Positions 44,790-54,908 of a DNA stretch of 64,000 nucleotides are shown piece after piece; within the stretch, counting starts at the first letter, position 1; each line of letters opens with the position of its first letter. Position numbers and translations under genes: made by a program. The notes under the pieces were generated by a model. The model was not told the DNA's origin and searched no databases. It saw only the letters and a list, made by a program, of their open reading frames with translations. This DNA is from Gammaproteobacteria bacterium. Lineage in GTDB: Bacteria; Pseudomonadota; Gammaproteobacteria; JAABTG01. The stretch lies in NCBI GenBank assembly GCA_034522055.1, contig JAXHLS010000006.1, forward strand, positions 310,001 through 374,000. The letters run 5' to 3'.

Positions 44790-45455
44790 ATGCATGTACT
44801 GCTTATTGAGGATGACACGGTCCTCGTGGATAGCCTGACGAAGCTGTTGTCCGGTCATGGCCATAGCGTGACCGCGGTCACCGACATTCCGGAGGCCCGA
44901 TGTGCCCTGCCCCAGGGCCACTTCGACGCCGTGGTGCTGGATCTCAACCTGCCGCGTGGCGATGGTATGGATCTGCTCAAGAGTTTCCGTACGGTCTTCG
45001 AGCGCGTGCCGGTCCTCGTGCTCACCGGGCGCACGGATCTCGCCAACAAACTTCGCGCCTTCAACATGGGGGCGGACGACTACCTGGCGAAGCCGTTCGA
45101 GTTCGCGGAGCTGCGCGCCCGCCTCGGGGCCATATGCCGTCGCTATCGCGAACGCTCCGAGGGCCTCATCGCCCACGGTGGTATAGTCCTCGACGTGGAG
45201 GGACAGACCGCCACCGTCGATGGCAAGCCCCTTCCCTTGTCCATGAGGGAACTTTCCATTCTTCGCTGCCTGCTGGAGAGCCGTGGCAAGGTGGTATCGC
45301 GTCCCCGTCTGGAGGAGAACCTCTACGGCCTTTTCGGCGCCATCTCCAGCAATGCCGTCGAGGTGCATATCCACAATCTGCGCAAGAAGATTCCGGCCGA
45401 TACCATCAAAACGGTACACGGCCTCGGCTACACGGTGGAATCGCGCATCGGATGA
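44790..45455 (+). CDS. OmpR-type response regulator
   Basis: The 221-residue protein has a receiver domain (HVLLIEDDTVLVDSL, Asp in VVLDLNLPRGDG, LAKPFEFAEL) and a winged helix (LSMRELSILRCLLE, SSNAVEVHIHNLRKKIP, HGLGYTVES). It overlaps the kinase gene by four bases. QseB/TctD group. The regulon is unknown. Confidence 0.94.
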   Translation: MHVLLIEDDTVLVDSLTKLLSGHGHSVTAVTDIPEARCALPQGHFDAVVLDLNLPRGDGMDLLKSFRTVFERVPVLVLTGRTDLANKLRAFNMGADDYLAKPFEFAELRARLGAICRRYRERSEGLIAHGGIVLDVEGQTATVDGKPLPLSMRELSILRCLLESRGKVVSRPRLEENLYGLFGAISSNAVEVHIHNLRKKIPADTIKTVHGLGYTVESRIG

Positions 45456-46774
45456 TGTCTCTCCGCCGCCAGCTGCTCTCCACCCTGGGCACGATCATCG
45501 TGGTGATCTGGCTGGTGGTTACCGTTGCCACGGTACTCGCCACCCGACAGGAAGTAGGGCGGTTGCTGGATGCCCGGCTGGCAGCGGTGGCTCACGCGCT
45601 GTCCACCGCCACAGATGAGGCGGAAGCCGCAGCCGGCAGCGAACTCAAAGGTGCCGCCAATCCCGGCCTGGTGTCCCTGGTCTACCAGGTGTGGTCGCCG
45701 TCGGGCCGCCTGCTGAGCGCCAGCCCCGACGCGCCCGTCACACCCCTCTCCGGTCCCACGCCGGGCTACGGGGAAGCGCATGTGGAAGGCCACGGCTGGC
45801 GCCTCCTGACCGCGTCTCTACAGGAGGGGGACGTCATCCATGTCGCGGTCCGCTCCGCCGATCGTGATGAGCTGATGCTGGCGGCCCTCGGAAGGGCCCT
45901 GATGCCGGTATTCCTGGCGCTCCTGTTTATTCTCGCGGGGCTATGGTTCGGTATTCGCACCTGCCTGCACCCTCTCGCTCGTCTGTCGGCGGAGATTGCC
46001 ACGCGGGACGCGAACAATCTGGAGCCCCTGCAGGTGCGACGTGTGCCGCAGGAGATCCGTCCCCTGGTGGCTGAAGTGAACTCTATGCTGGGCCGACTGG
46101 AAGAGGCCTTCGGCCGTTTCGACCGCTTCGCCGCCGATGCCGCCCACGAGCTGCGGGCCCCGGTGACTGCGATCCGGAATCAGGCCGAGGCCGGTCTGGC
46201 GGTGGCGACGGAGGATGAGCGACGGCACGCCCTGAAGCAGATCCTCAAGGTATCGAAGAACTGCAGCGAACTGGTGGAACAGGTCCTGTTGCTGGCGCGC
46301 CTCGAGGGCGATTGGAACGTGATGATGGACAGCGAACTCGAACTCGAGGCCCTGTCCCGGGATGTCATGAGCGATGTGGCGCCGAAGGCGCTGGTGAAGG
46401 GACTCGATCTATCCTTCCGGGGACATGGGCCGGTGTATGTTCGTGGCAATGAGGAACTCATGCGGGTGCTGATCCGCAACCTCCTCGACAACGCCATTCG
46501 CTGCACCCCGGCTGGCGGCAGTGTAAAGCTGGATATCAGCGGCGATGCCAACGGTATCCATATGTTCGTGGAGGATACCGGTCCGGGGATACCCGCCAAG
46601 AAGCGCAGCCAGGTATTGCAGCGTTTCTGCCGGCTGCCCGCGGCCGTGGGCGAGGGTTACGGTATCGGGCTGTCCATCGTCGAGCGCATCGCCGAGGTCC
46701 ATAAGGGACGCGTGCTGCTGGAAGACGGTAGCAGTGGCAGGGGGCTCAAGGTCGGCGTGTGCTTCCGCGCCTGA
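45452..46774 (+). CDS. Sensor histidine kinase, partner of the regulator at 44790
   Basis: The ATGATG start at 45452 overlaps the regulator stop; 440 residues. Membrane helix at about 8-30, periplasmic domain to about 150, second helix (LMPVFLALLFILAGLWF), HisKA with DAAHELRAPVTAI and HATPase (NLLDNAIRCTPAGG, DTGPGIP, GYGIGLSIVERIA). It belongs to the QseC/TctE group. The signal is unknown. Confidence 0.93.
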   Translation: MMSLRRQLLSTLGTIIVVIWLVVTVATVLATRQEVGRLLDARLAAVAHALSTATDEAEAAAGSELKGAANPGLVSLVYQVWSPSGRLLSASPDAPVTPLSGPTPGYGEAHVEGHGWRLLTASLQEGDVIHVAVRSADRDELMLAALGRALMPVFLALLFILAGLWFGIRTCLHPLARLSAEIATRDANNLEPLQVRRVPQEIRPLVAEVNSMLGRLEEAFGRFDRFAADAAHELRAPVTAIRNQAEAGLAVATEDERRHALKQILKVSKNCSELVEQVLLLARLEGDWNVMMDSELELEALSRDVMSDVAPKALVKGLDLSFRGHGPVYVRGNEELMRVLIRNLLDNAIRCTPAGGSVKLDISGDANGIHMFVEDTGPGIPAKKRSQVLQRFCRLPAAVGEGYGIGLSIVERIAEVHKGRVLLEDGSSGRGLKVGVCFRA

Positions 46775-46807
46775 TGTCCCTCCGGGAACAGGCGGTGGGG
46801 GGATATC

Positions 46808-46990
46808 TGTAGGTCGGGATTCATCCCGACACCCAACATTGGCGGGATTCATCCCGACATCCAACATTGGGGGTTCCGCCCCGGCGCGGGTGCATGGCAT
46901 GGCACCGGATGTCGGGATGAATCCCGACCTACATCCGTGCCGTTGGAACGGGCGAGGGGGGGATCTGTAGGTCGGGCTTCAGCCCGACAG
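46808..46990. repeat. GTCGGG palindromes (REP-like), four units
   Basis: Units at 46808-46831, 46849-46860 (degenerate), 46908-46933 (inverted) and 46966-46989 have the same stems as the 24918 array, including the flank ACATCCGTGCC also seen at 25132. They fill most of the gap between the kinase and the chemoreceptor gene. Confidence 0.85.
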
Positions 46991-47062
46991 CCCGCCGATG
47001 GGGGTTCCGCCCCGGTGCGGGTGCATGGCCCGCTTCAGGCCGATGATCCGGCTTGCGGGGGG

Positions 47063-49009
47063 CTAGAAATCGGAGAGGTCGTCGTCGTCCAATGGGATGG
47101 CCCTTTCCGCGGCGCTCTTTTTCCCTGGCCCATGTCGCCCCGGGGACAGTGAGCGTGCGGTCACGGCGTGACGGTGGTTCGGGGCGGGATGCGGTGGCCG
47201 CGGAGGGGCGGCCGCGGAGGGGCCTTCATCTGCGGTCGAGCCGTTGCCGTCGATCAGGATCTCGAGGGCGTGCACGGCACGCGACATCTCGGCGGCCTGG
47301 GCCGAGAGTTCTTCGGCGGCGCTGGCGGATTCCTCGGAGTCGGCGGCATTCTGCTGCACCACCTTGTCCATCTCGGTGGTGGCCGTGTTCACTTGGTCGA
47401 TACCCCCCGCCTGCTCCTTGGAGGCGGCGGCGATCTCACCCACGAGGGTGCTTACCGCGATGGAGGAGTCGCGAATCGTCTCCAGCTGTTTCGCCACTTC
47501 CCCGGCCATGGTGACGCCGTCGCCGGCGATCTTCTGCGACTGTTCGATGAGCTGGCCGGTGTTGCGGGCAGCCTCGGCGGAGCGCTGGGCCAGATTCCTC
47601 ACTTCCTCGGCCACCACGGCGAAACCCTTGCCGGATTCGCCGGCGCGGGCGGCCTCGACGGCGGCGTTGAGTGCCAGGAGGTTGGTTTGAAAAGCGATGT
47701 CGTCGATGGTCTTGATGATGTTGGAGGTCTGCTTGGCCGAGCTGGCGATCTCCTTGATGACGGCGTTCATGTGCTCCATGGAGGTGACGCCGGAGTTGAC
47801 GGCATTGACGGTGTCCTTGATGGAGCGGTCGGCCTGATCGGCGTGGTCGGCGTTCTGGCGGGTCTGGGCGGCCATCTCCTCGAGGGCCGATGAGGTCTCT
47901 TCCAGGGATGCGGCCTGCTCGCTCGCTCCCTCGGCCAGCTGCTGGCTGGCGTCCGCCACCTGATGGGCCGCCTGGGCGACCTGGCCGGCTCCCGAGGACA
48001 GACCCGTGATGATGTGGGTGATGGGCCGGGTAAAGGATTTCGTGATCAGCCAGGCGACGAGGACCACGGCAGCGATGCCGATGAGGGCCACCACCGAGCC
48101 GGAGAGCCCCAGGGCCGACAGGACGGCGGTGCGCTCCCGTTGGGGCACGGCTATGAGCAGCGAGAATTCCCGTACCGGGGTGCCATCGAGGGAGACGCCC
48201 AGCCGTTCGAGCCTGTGGGGGGCGCCGTCGATGCGGGTGTGGCCCGCCTCATCTCGGGAGGACCCCAGGAAGGCCGCGGCGAGATCGTGGTCGAAGGTGG
48301 CGCCGTAGACCAGCAGTCGTTGTCCGGCATAGTGCCGGCTGTCGACCTGGTACTTCGACTTGACGGTGGCGTCGATGGGCTTGTCGCGGTTTTCCATCAC
48401 CACGGCCGCCTCGGCGTCGAGCAGGCCCTTTAATTCTTCGAGATTGCGGGATTTGGGGTAGTAGCCGACCTTGAACAGGCCCGCGAAGCGGCCGCCGGCC
48501 TCGACCGGGGTGATGGCATCGAAGCTCAGCAGGCCGGTGGAGGAGGACACATTGACCCCGGCCTCGGCCGTCCTGGACTTGAGGGCATTGCCGAACAGGC
48601 GCGTCTTGGACTTGTCGTCGCCGGACTTCGCGGGATTGTGCCCGCGCACCAGGACGATACCGTGGGCATCCGTCACCTCGATGGTGTTGATGTCCTGGTC
48701 CAACTGATGAAGCCGCTGGAAGAGGGGCGGCAGGATGGCCTGCAGGGCCGTGCTGTCACCCGCCGCTACCGCGGCGGCGATGGCCTCGTCACCGGCGAGA
48801 ATGTGGGAATAGGTGGCCAGTTTCTCCACTTTCCCGGCGAAGTAATGGTCGGCCACGCCCTGGAGGACGGAGACCCGTTGTTCGTGAATGGTGTCGAGGG
48901 AGCCGGAGGTCCTGACGAAGATGATGCCGAGGGTGGACAGGATGACCAGGACCATGAGGGCTCCGACCATCAGCTGCAGCTTCGTCGCCAGTTTGAGTCT
49001 GGACGCCAT
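47063..49009 (-). CDS. Methyl-accepting chemotaxis protein
   Basis: The 648-residue receptor has a membrane helix at about 12-34, a periplasmic sensor domain (about 35-300, sCache-like), a second helix ([17 protein letters not shown]), HAMP, and a signalling domain with the conserved tip [20 protein letters not shown] and [14 protein letters not shown]. The C-terminal tail is low-complexity, rich in Pro and Ala, and ends in LDDDDLSDF; it is not a CheR-binding pentapeptide. The ligand is unknown. Confidence 0.95.
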   Translation of the reverse strand: MASRLKLATKLQLMVGALMVLVILSTLGIIFVRTSGSLDTIHEQRVSVLQGVADHYFAGKVEKLATYSHILAGDEAIAAAVAAGDSTALQAILPPLFQRLHQLDQDINTIEVTDAHGIVLVRGHNPAKSGDDKSKTRLFGNALKSRTAEAGVNVSSSTGLLSFDAITPVEAGGRFAGLFKVGYYPKSRNLEELKGLLDAEAAVVMENRDKPIDATVKSKYQVDSRHYAGQRLLVYGATFDHDLAAAFLGSSRDEAGHTRIDGAPHRLERLGVSLDGTPVREFSLLIAVPQRERTAVLSALGLSGSVVALIGIAAVVLVAWLITKSFTRPITHIITGLSSGAGQVAQAAHQVADASQQLAEGASEQAASLEETSSALEEMAAQTRQNADHADQADRSIKDTVNAVNSGVTSMEHMNAVIKEIASSAKQTSNIIKTIDDIAFQTNLLALNAAVEAARAGESGKGFAVVAEEVRNLAQRSAEAARNTGQLIEQSQKIAGDGVTMAGEVAKQLETIRDSSIAVSTLVGEIAAASKEQAGGIDQVNTATTEMDKVVQQNAADSEESASAAEELSAQAAEMSRAVHALEILIDGNGSTADEGPSAAAPPRPPHPAPNHRHAVTARSLSPGRHGPGKKSAAERAIPLDDDDLSDF

Positions 49010-49186
49010 GGTGTTCCCTCATATGTGGTCTTGTGATGATTCCCCGTTTCCTAAGTCGTCATGGCATGAGAAAACTTTATGACGAGTTACATTCGTCATG
49101 CCGGGCTTGACCCGGCATCCAGTTAACAGGGTTGAATCGTGCGCGGGGCCGGGGATCACTTCACCGTTTCTGCCCGCGAGTCTCCC

Positions 49187-49328
49187 CTGCCAATTGGATG
49201 GTGGGTCCGCTGCGCTTGACCCACCCTACGGTGCTGCCAATTGGATGGTGGGTCCGCTGCGCTTGACCCACCCTACGGTGCTGCCAATTGGATGGTGGGT
49301 CCGCTGCGCTTGACCCACCCTACGGTGC
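49187..49328. repeat. Three tandem copies of a 47-bp unit
   Basis: The unit starts CTGCCAATTGGATGGTGGGT and contains a hairpin (GGTGGGTC / GACCCACC). Copies begin at 49187, 49234 and 49281 with almost no differences, which points to recent duplication. Without spacers of varied sequence it is not a CRISPR array. Confidence 0.92.
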
Positions 49329-49368
49329 TTCGGGTTGACCCTTCCAATCACTCCCGGGCCAGACTCTG

Positions 49369-49456
49369 CCATTTCCCATTTCCCATTTCCCATTTCCCAT
49401 TTCCCATTTCCCATTTCCCATTTCCCATTTCCCATTTCCCATTTCCCATTTCCCAT
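49369..49456. repeat. Heptamer tandem repeat (TTTCCCA), about 12.5 units
   Basis: An unbroken run of CCCATTT units lies directly after the stop codon of the lytic transglycosylase gene (two bases away). On the transcribed strand it reads TGGGAAA repeats. Such arrays change length by slippage. Confidence 0.95.
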
Positions 49457-49458
49457 CC

Positions 49459-50115
49459 TCATCCCCCCTCCGCCACCTTACGCGCCGCCTGGCGCTCCAA
49501 CCCCTGCCGGAACAGCCCCATCACCTTGCGCACGTAGTGCCGGGTCTCGGGATAGGGTGGGACCTGGTTGTCGAAGCGGGCCACGGCGGTTTCGCCGGCG
49601 TTGTAGGCGGCGAGGGCGAGTTCGAGATTCAGGTAGCGGTCCATGAGTCGGCGCAGGTAGCGGGTCGCGCCCTCGATGTTCTGGGCCGGATCGTTGGGAT
49701 CGGCGACGCCGAAGGCGCGGGCGGTGTCGGGCATGAGCTGCATGAGGCCCATGGCCCCGGCGCTGGACAGGGCATCGGGGTTGTAACCCGACTCGGCGGT
49801 GATGACGGCATCGATGAGGGCCTGATTGAGGCCGTGGCGGCGGGCGGCGGCGTCCACCAGGGGCCAGAAGCGGGCGCGGTTCTCGGGCATGGGCCGGACG
49901 CGGTCCGGCGACCAGGCCTTGCGGGTGCGCACGATGAGCTTCCAGTCATCACCCGCGGGCTTGTCCGAGAGGTGGATGACGCCCTGTTCGTCGATGAGGC
50001 GGTAGATATCGGCCGCCACCGGCGCGGCCGCGGCCAGCAGTGCGGGCAGGAGCAGTGCCGGGATGCGGGTGCCCGGTGGTCGGGGGCGTTCCCGGGATCC
50101 GGCGGTCCCGATCAT
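49459..50115 (-). CDS. Lytic transglycosylase (SLT domain), secreted
   Basis: The 218-residue protein has a signal peptide (ALLLPALLAAAAPVAA), a short DUF4124-like segment (DIYRLIDEQGVIHLSDKP) and the SLT domain with catalytic Glu in ITAESGYNPDALS, AGAMGLMQLMP and ALAAYNAGETAV. It cuts peptidoglycan glycan strands. It is the last gene of the mfd - csiV operon; its ATG lies one base after the csiV stop. Confidence 0.93.
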   Translation of the reverse strand: MIGTAGSRERPRPPGTRIPALLLPALLAAAAPVAADIYRLIDEQGVIHLSDKPAGDDWKLIVRTRKAWSPDRVRPMPENRARFWPLVDAAARRHGLNQALIDAVITAESGYNPDALSSAGAMGLMQLMPDTARAFGVADPNDPAQNIEGATRYLRRLMDRYLNLELALAAYNAGETAVARFDNQVPPYPETRHYVRKVMGLFRQGLERQAARKVAEGG

Positions 50116-50116
50116 G

Positions 50117-50893
50117 TCACGGGCTAGGAGCGGTAGCCGACGGTTCGTCAGACCGGCCGGTCACGGGCACCGGGGGCTCCGGCTCGGGAAACTTGTAGCG
50201 TCGGATCTCGGCGATGAGGCCGAAGACGGGGTGGTCCACGTAGTGGATCTCGCCGGAGCGCATGCGCCGGCTCTGGCTGAGGCGAAAGACGGCATTGGCC
50301 GGCCGGGGCGCGGCTGCGCCGCCGTCCGCCGCCGCCGGCGTATCGACCGGGCCTGTCTCATCGGGTCGTCCCGGGGGGATGTCCCGGGCGTAGACCAGGT
50401 CGGCGCGGAGATGCAGGTAACGGGACAGGTGGACCCGCAGGGTTCCTTCCAGCAGCGGCGCTTCGTTGGGCGGGCCGACGCGCACCAGGATGGAGGTGGC
50501 GTGCCGCTCGTCGCGCCCGGCCTGGCGCCAGGCCATGTGGACCAGGGGCTCATAGGTCGATGAACGCCTGAGGGCGCGCACGATGCCCGTGAGCTGGCGT
50601 CCACCGGCGGTGGCGGGGAGGAGGGGCGACATTTTGCCGGCGGCGGTGTCCACCAGGGGCATGCCGTCCGGTGTCAGGGGCACGGCGGCGGTGAGGTCCG
50701 GCCGGCCGGGGGCCTCGGGCCAGATCTCCTCACCGAGTCCCGCGGTCCCCTTATGGGCGAATACCACCACCTCCACCGTGAACCACGGGATAGCGGGGGC
50801 ATCCTGGGCCGGCGCGGCCCCGGGCGCCAGCCAGGCCATGACCGCCATGAGCAGGGGAGGGAATCGTCGGGACCTTGCCATGGCGCGGATCAT
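50117..50893 (-). CDS. csiV: CsiV-family periplasmic protein
   Basis: The 258-residue protein has a signal peptide ending at APAQ and the CsiV pattern: WFTVEVVVFAHKG, GTLRVHLSRYLHLRADLVY in parts, RLSQSRRMRSGEIHYVDHPV in parts and FGLIAEIRRY. CsiV is required for the bifunctional peptidoglycan synthase/activator pathway in Vibrio, and the family is found downstream of mfd in gammaproteobacteria. An internal ATG at 50881 is an alternative start. Confidence 0.85.
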   Translation of the reverse strand: MIRAMARSRRFPPLLMAVMAWLAPGAAPAQDAPAIPWFTVEVVVFAHKGTAGLGEEIWPEAPGRPDLTAAVPLTPDGMPLVDTAAGKMSPLLPATAGGRQLTGIVRALRRSSTYEPLVHMAWRQAGRDERHATSILVRVGPPNEAPLLEGTLRVHLSRYLHLRADLVYARDIPPGRPDETGPVDTPAAADGGAAAPRPANAVFRLSQSRRMRSGEIHYVDHPVFGLIAEIRRYKFPEPEPPVPVTGRSDEPSATAPSP

Positions 50894-50899
50894 AACCCG

Positions 50900-53800
50900 T
50901 CACGCCACCGCGGTGGTGGTGAGGCGATCGAAGACCCCTTCCAGGGCGTGGATGCGGCTGTCCAGGTCCGGCATGTCTCCGAGAAGACGCAGGCGGTCGC
51001 CGCCCTCGAGACGAAACTCGCCGGGGCGGTCCTGGATGAGGTTGATGATGGCCACGGGATCCACGTTGGGCTGCTCGTCGAAGATGATGCGCCCGCCGGC
51101 GTTGCCCACGTCCACCTTGCGTACGCCCAGAGGCGTCGCCCGGAGCTTGAGCTGGGTGATGCGGAACAGGGTCTGGGTCTGCTCCGGCAGCAGGCCGAAG
51201 CGGTCGATCATCTCCACCTTGAGGTCCTTTAGGGCCGCCAGGGAGTCGGCGGCGGCGATGCGCTTGTACATGATGAGGCGGGTGTGGACGTCGGGCACGT
51301 AGGTCTCGGGGATGATGGCCGGGATGTGGAGGTCCACCTCGGTGCCATGGTCCAGCGGGCGGTCGAGCTGAGGACTGCGGCCGGCCTTGAGGGCCGCCAC
51401 GGCGCGCTCCAGCAGATCGGCGTACATGGAGAAGCCCACCTCATGGATCTGGCCGCTCTGGTCCTGGCCCAGCAGTTCGCCGGCGCCGCGGATCTCCAGG
51501 TCGTGGGTGGCCAGGGTGAAGCCCACCCCCAGGTCCTCGAGGGACTCCACCGCCTCCAGCCGCTTCACGGCGTCCGCGGTCATGGCCTTGGGATGGGGCA
51601 CCAGCAGGTAGGCGTAGGCGCGGTGGTGGGAGCGCCCCACGCGGCCACGCAACTGGTGGAGCTGGGCCAGGCCGAAGCGGTCGGCGCGGTTGATGACGAT
51701 GGTGTTGGCGGTGGGGATGTCGATGCCGGTCTCGATGATGGTGGTGCACACCAGCACGTTGAATCGCCGGTGGTAGAAATCCAGCATCACCCGCTCCAGA
51801 TCGCGTTCCGGCATCTGGCCGTGGGCGATGCCCACCGCGGCCTCGGGCACCAGTTCCGCCAGCTCGCGGGCGATGCGCGGGATGGTGTCCACCTCGTTGT
51901 GAAGGAAGAACACCTGGCCGCCGCGCCGCAACTCGCGCTGGCAGGCCTCGCGCACCACGGTGTTGTCCCACTGCTGGACGAAGGTCTTGATGGACAGCCG
52001 CTTGGCCGGCGGCGTGGCGATGAGGGACAGGTCGCGCATGCCCGACATGGCCATGTTGAGGGTGCGGGGGATGGGGGTGGCGGTGAGGGTGAGGATGTCC
52101 ACCTCCGCCCGCAGGGCCTTGAAGCGCTCCTTGTGGCGCACCCCGAAACGGTGTTCCTCGTCGATCACCACCAGGCCCAGGTTCTTGAAGTGGATGTCGC
52201 TGCCCAGCAGCTTGTGGGTGCCGATGATGATGTCCACGCGACCGTCCGTCAGGGCCTTGAGGGTGGCCGTCTGTTCCTTCTTGGAACGGAAGCGCGACAG
52301 ATGTTCGATGCGCACCGGCCAGTCGGCGAAGCGGTCACGGAAGTTCTGGTAGTGCTGTTGGGTGAGCAGGGTGGTGGGCACGAGGACGGCGACCTGGCGG
52401 CCGCCCTGCACGGCGATGAACGCGGCGCGCATGGCCACCTCGGTCTTGCCGAAGCCGACGTCGCCGCACACCAGGCGGTCCATGGGGCGGTCGGCGCGCA
52501 TGTCGGCCACCACCTGCTCGATGGCCGTCTGCTGGTCCGGGGTCTCCTCGAAGGGAAAGGCCTGGGCGAAGGCGCGGTAGTGGCCGTCGTCGATGTCGAA
52601 GGCATGGCCGGGGCGGGCGGCGCGGCGGGCCTGGAGGTCCAGCAGCTCGGCGGCCACGTCCCAGGCCTTCTCGGCGGCCTTGCGCCTGGCCTTCTGCCAC
52701 TGGCCGCTGCCCAGGCGGTGCAGGGGAGCGGTGTCGGGGTCCGTGCCGGTGTAGCGGCTGATGAGATGCAGCGAGGACACCGGCACGTAGAGCTTGTCGC
52801 CGCCGGCGTATTCCAGGTGCAGGAACTCGTTGGTCATGCCCCCCACGTCCAGGGTGGTGAGGCCGAGGTAGCGGCCGACGCCGTGGTCCTCGTGCACCAC
52901 GGCGGCGCCCTCCCGCAACTCCGTGAGGTTACGCACCACCGCCTCGGCGTCCCGCGAGGGTGCGCCGCGGCGCCGGCTCTGGGCGGCGCGGGCACCGAAG
53001 AGCTGGGACTCGGTGACCACCGCCAGGGGCGGTTCCTCGATGACGACGCCCTGTTCCAGCTCGGCCACTGCGATGGCCAGGGCCATGTCGCCGGCGACGA
53101 AGGCCTGCCAGTCCGCCACCACCTCCGGGCGCAGGCCATTGTCGGCGAAGGTCTCCAGCAGGGCCTCGCGGCGTCCGGCGCTCTCGGCCGCCAGCAGGAT
53201 GCGCCCGCCGAAGGTATCCCGGAAGCGCTTGAAGTGGTCGAGGGGGTCCGGGGCCCGCGCCTCCACCGGCAGGGCGACGGGGGCGCGGGTGGCGAAGTTG
53301 GCGGCCTCGGCGGCCGGGTCCTCGAAGGTGGAGAGGTCGACCCGGGGCAGGCGGTTCAGTCGTGCCTCGATGTCCTCCGGCCCCAGGAACAGGCGCGCGG
53401 GCTCGAGGAGGGGTTGCTCGCGGTCATGGCGGCGGTTCTCGTAGCGCTCCGCGGCCTCCCGCCAGAAGGCCTCCGCACCCGCTGCGGCCTCCCCGAGCAC
53501 TATCGCCAGGCTGTGGTCCGGCAGGTAGTCGAACAGAGTCTGGGTGTCATCGAAAAACAGCGGCAGGTAGTACTCCACTCCCGGTGGCGCATGGCCGTTG
53601 GAGACATCCCGGTAGATGCCGCAGCTGCTGGGGTCGCCCTCGAACTCACGCCGCCAGGCCTGGCGGAAGGTGGCGATGGCGTCCTCGTCCAGGGGGAACT
53701 CCCGGGCCGGCAGCAGGCGGACGGAATCCACCCGCTCCAGTGAACGCTGAGTCTCGGGATCGAACTGGCGCAGGGTCTCGATCTCGTCGTCGAAGAGGTC

Positions 53801-54358
53801 GATGCGGTAGGGCGCGGAACTGCCCATGGGGAAGAGGTCGAAGATGGCGCCCCGCACGGCGAATTCCCCGTGCTCCATCACCTGGCTCACGCAGCGGTAG
53901 CCGCTCCTCTCCAGGCGCTCGCGCATGGACTCCACGTCGAAGCGCTGGCCGCGGTCCAGCACCAGGCTGTGGCCGTCGATGTGGCTGCGGGGCGGCAGGC
54001 GCACCATCAGGGTGTTCGCCGGCACCACCAGCACTCCCCGCTCCAGTCCCGCCAGGCGTACCAGCACCGACAGGCGCTCGGAGATGATGTCCTGGTGGGG
54101 CGAGAAGGGGTCGTAGGGCAGGGTCTCCCAGTCCGGAAAATGCAGCACCGGCAGGTCGTCATCGGCGTCGCCGAAGAAGCGTATCTCCGCCTCCAGGCGC
54201 GCCGCCGCCAGGGAATCCGGCGCCACCACCAGCAATGGGCCGTTGTGCTCCGCGGCGGCGCGGGCAATGGCCAGGCCGCCGGCACCGCCGTACAGCCGGC
54301 TCCAGTGGACCGGATGGCCGGCGCGGTCCGGGCTCGGGGGATAAAATGGATTCAGCAC
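50900..54358 (-). CDS. mfd: Transcription-repair coupling factor
   Basis: The 1152-residue protein has the full Mfd order: UvrB-like N-terminal domains, RNA polymerase-interacting domain (about 480-550, VHEDHGVGRYLGL), RecG-like translocase with Walker A (GDVGFGKTEVAMRA), DEEHRFGV and TATPIPRTL, QLRGRVGRSHHRAYAYL, and a C-terminal autoinhibitory domain. It displaces stalled RNA polymerase and recruits UvrA. Normal length; csiV follows after six bases. Confidence 0.98.
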   Translation of the reverse strand: MLNPFYPPSPDRAGHPVHWSRLYGGAGGLAIARAAAEHNGPLLVVAPDSLAAARLEAEIRFFGDADDDLPVLHFPDWETLPYDPFSPHQDIISERLSVLVRLAGLERGVLVVPANTLMVRLPPRSHIDGHSLVLDRGQRFDVESMRERLERSGYRCVSQVMEHGEFAVRGAIFDLFPMGSSAPYRIDLFDDEIETLRQFDPETQRSLERVDSVRLLPAREFPLDEDAIATFRQAWRREFEGDPSSCGIYRDVSNGHAPPGVEYYLPLFFDDTQTLFDYLPDHSLAIVLGEAAAGAEAFWREAAERYENRRHDREQPLLEPARLFLGPEDIEARLNRLPRVDLSTFEDPAAEAANFATRAPVALPVEARAPDPLDHFKRFRDTFGGRILLAAESAGRREALLETFADNGLRPEVVADWQAFVAGDMALAIAVAELEQGVVIEEPPLAVVTESQLFGARAAQSRRRGAPSRDAEAVVRNLTELREGAAVVHEDHGVGRYLGLTTLDVGGMTNEFLHLEYAGGDKLYVPVSSLHLISRYTGTDPDTAPLHRLGSGQWQKARRKAAEKAWDVAAELLDLQARRAARPGHAFDIDDGHYRAFAQAFPFEETPDQQTAIEQVVADMRADRPMDRLVCGDVGFGKTEVAMRAAFIAVQGGRQVAVLVPTTLLTQQHYQNFRDRFADWPVRIEHLSRFRSKKEQTATLKALTDGRVDIIIGTHKLLGSDIHFKNLGLVVIDEEHRFGVRHKERFKALRAEVDILTLTATPIPRTLNMAMSGMRDLSLIATPPAKRLSIKTFVQQWDNTVVREACQRELRRGGQVFFLHNEVDTIPRIARELAELVPEAAVGIAHGQMPERDLERVMLDFYHRRFNVLVCTTIIETGIDIPTANTIVINRADRFGLAQLHQLRGRVGRSHHRAYAYLLVPHPKAMTADAVKRLEAVESLEDLGVGFTLATHDLEIRGAGELLGQDQSGQIHEVGFSMYADLLERAVAALKAGRSPQLDRPLDHGTEVDLHIPAIIPETYVPDVHTRLIMYKRIAAADSLAALKDLKVEMIDRFGLLPEQTQTLFRITQLKLRATPLGVRKVDVGNAGGRIIFDEQPNVDPVAIINLIQDRPGEFRLEGGDRLRLLGDMPDLDSRIHALEGVFDRLTTTAVA

Positions 54359-54389
54359 TGGATCTAGGGGCTGATAGCTGCGGGTTGCG

Positions 54390-54632
54390 TCAGGGCTGCA
54401 ATCCCTTGTGGCTGCCGTCGCAGTAAGGTGGAGTGGCCGTCTGCTTGCAGGCGCAGTAGCCGCGCTTGCGCTGCTCGGTCACGGTGAACATCAACGGCGT
54501 GATGTCCGTGCCCGCATGGGAGCCGTCACAAAACGGTTGGTTGCGGGAGCGGCCACAGGCGCACCAGAAATAGTCGCCGGGCTCGAGTTCCAGCACGTAA
54601 GGCGTGGTGCCGGCACAACGGGGGTCGGGCAT
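54390..54632 (-). CDS. CDGSH iron-sulfur protein, two motifs
   Basis: The 80-residue protein contains two CDGSH-type 2Fe-2S sites: CACGRSRNQPFCDGSH and CACKQTATPPYCDGSH (each C-x-C...C...H). Tandem CDGSH proteins are small bacterial redox or cluster-transfer proteins. It stands upstream of mfd on the same strand, 31 bases from its start, so it could be co-transcribed. Confidence 0.93.
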   Translation of the reverse strand: MPDPRCAGTTPYVLELEPGDYFWCACGRSRNQPFCDGSHAGTDITPLMFTVTEQRKRGYCACKQTATPPYCDGSHKGLQP

Positions 54633-54726
54633 TTCATCCTCCTGTATGGCATCGCGATGGGGTCTCGAGGAGCGGGATCTTAGCAGGATGGGACGGTGGA
54701 AAGCCCCTGCCGGGAGGATGAAATGC

Positions 54727-54753
54727 CAATTTTTAATTTTTAATTTTTAATTG
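54727..54753. repeat. Short A+T heptamer repeat (TTTTTAA)
   Basis: Three units of TTTTTAA lie in an otherwise GC-rich gap between the CDGSH and DsrE genes. A related A+T run (ATTAATTAAAAATTCAAAAT) at about 54871-54891 could form a stem with it. Confidence 0.7.
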
Positions 54754-54908
54754 CTGTGGCGCGTCGCTGCGCTTGCGCCTCTCTTTTAAGTGAAACTGAC
54801 TGATTGAACCGCTTGCCCGGACATTAAACGATGGCCTTGGGGTTCAAGGACTTGCGAGCGCCAGCGAGCGCATTAATTAAAAATTCAAAATTCGTGCAGC
54901 GTAAGGCG

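Noticed and set aside
49187-49328. Possible CRISPR array
   Set aside because: The three units are contiguous and identical, with no unique spacers and no cas genes nearby.
51284-53743. 819-codon plus-strand frame
   Set aside because: It is the antisense shadow of mfd, caused by high GC at third positions; its Gly/Val/His-rich translation matches no family.
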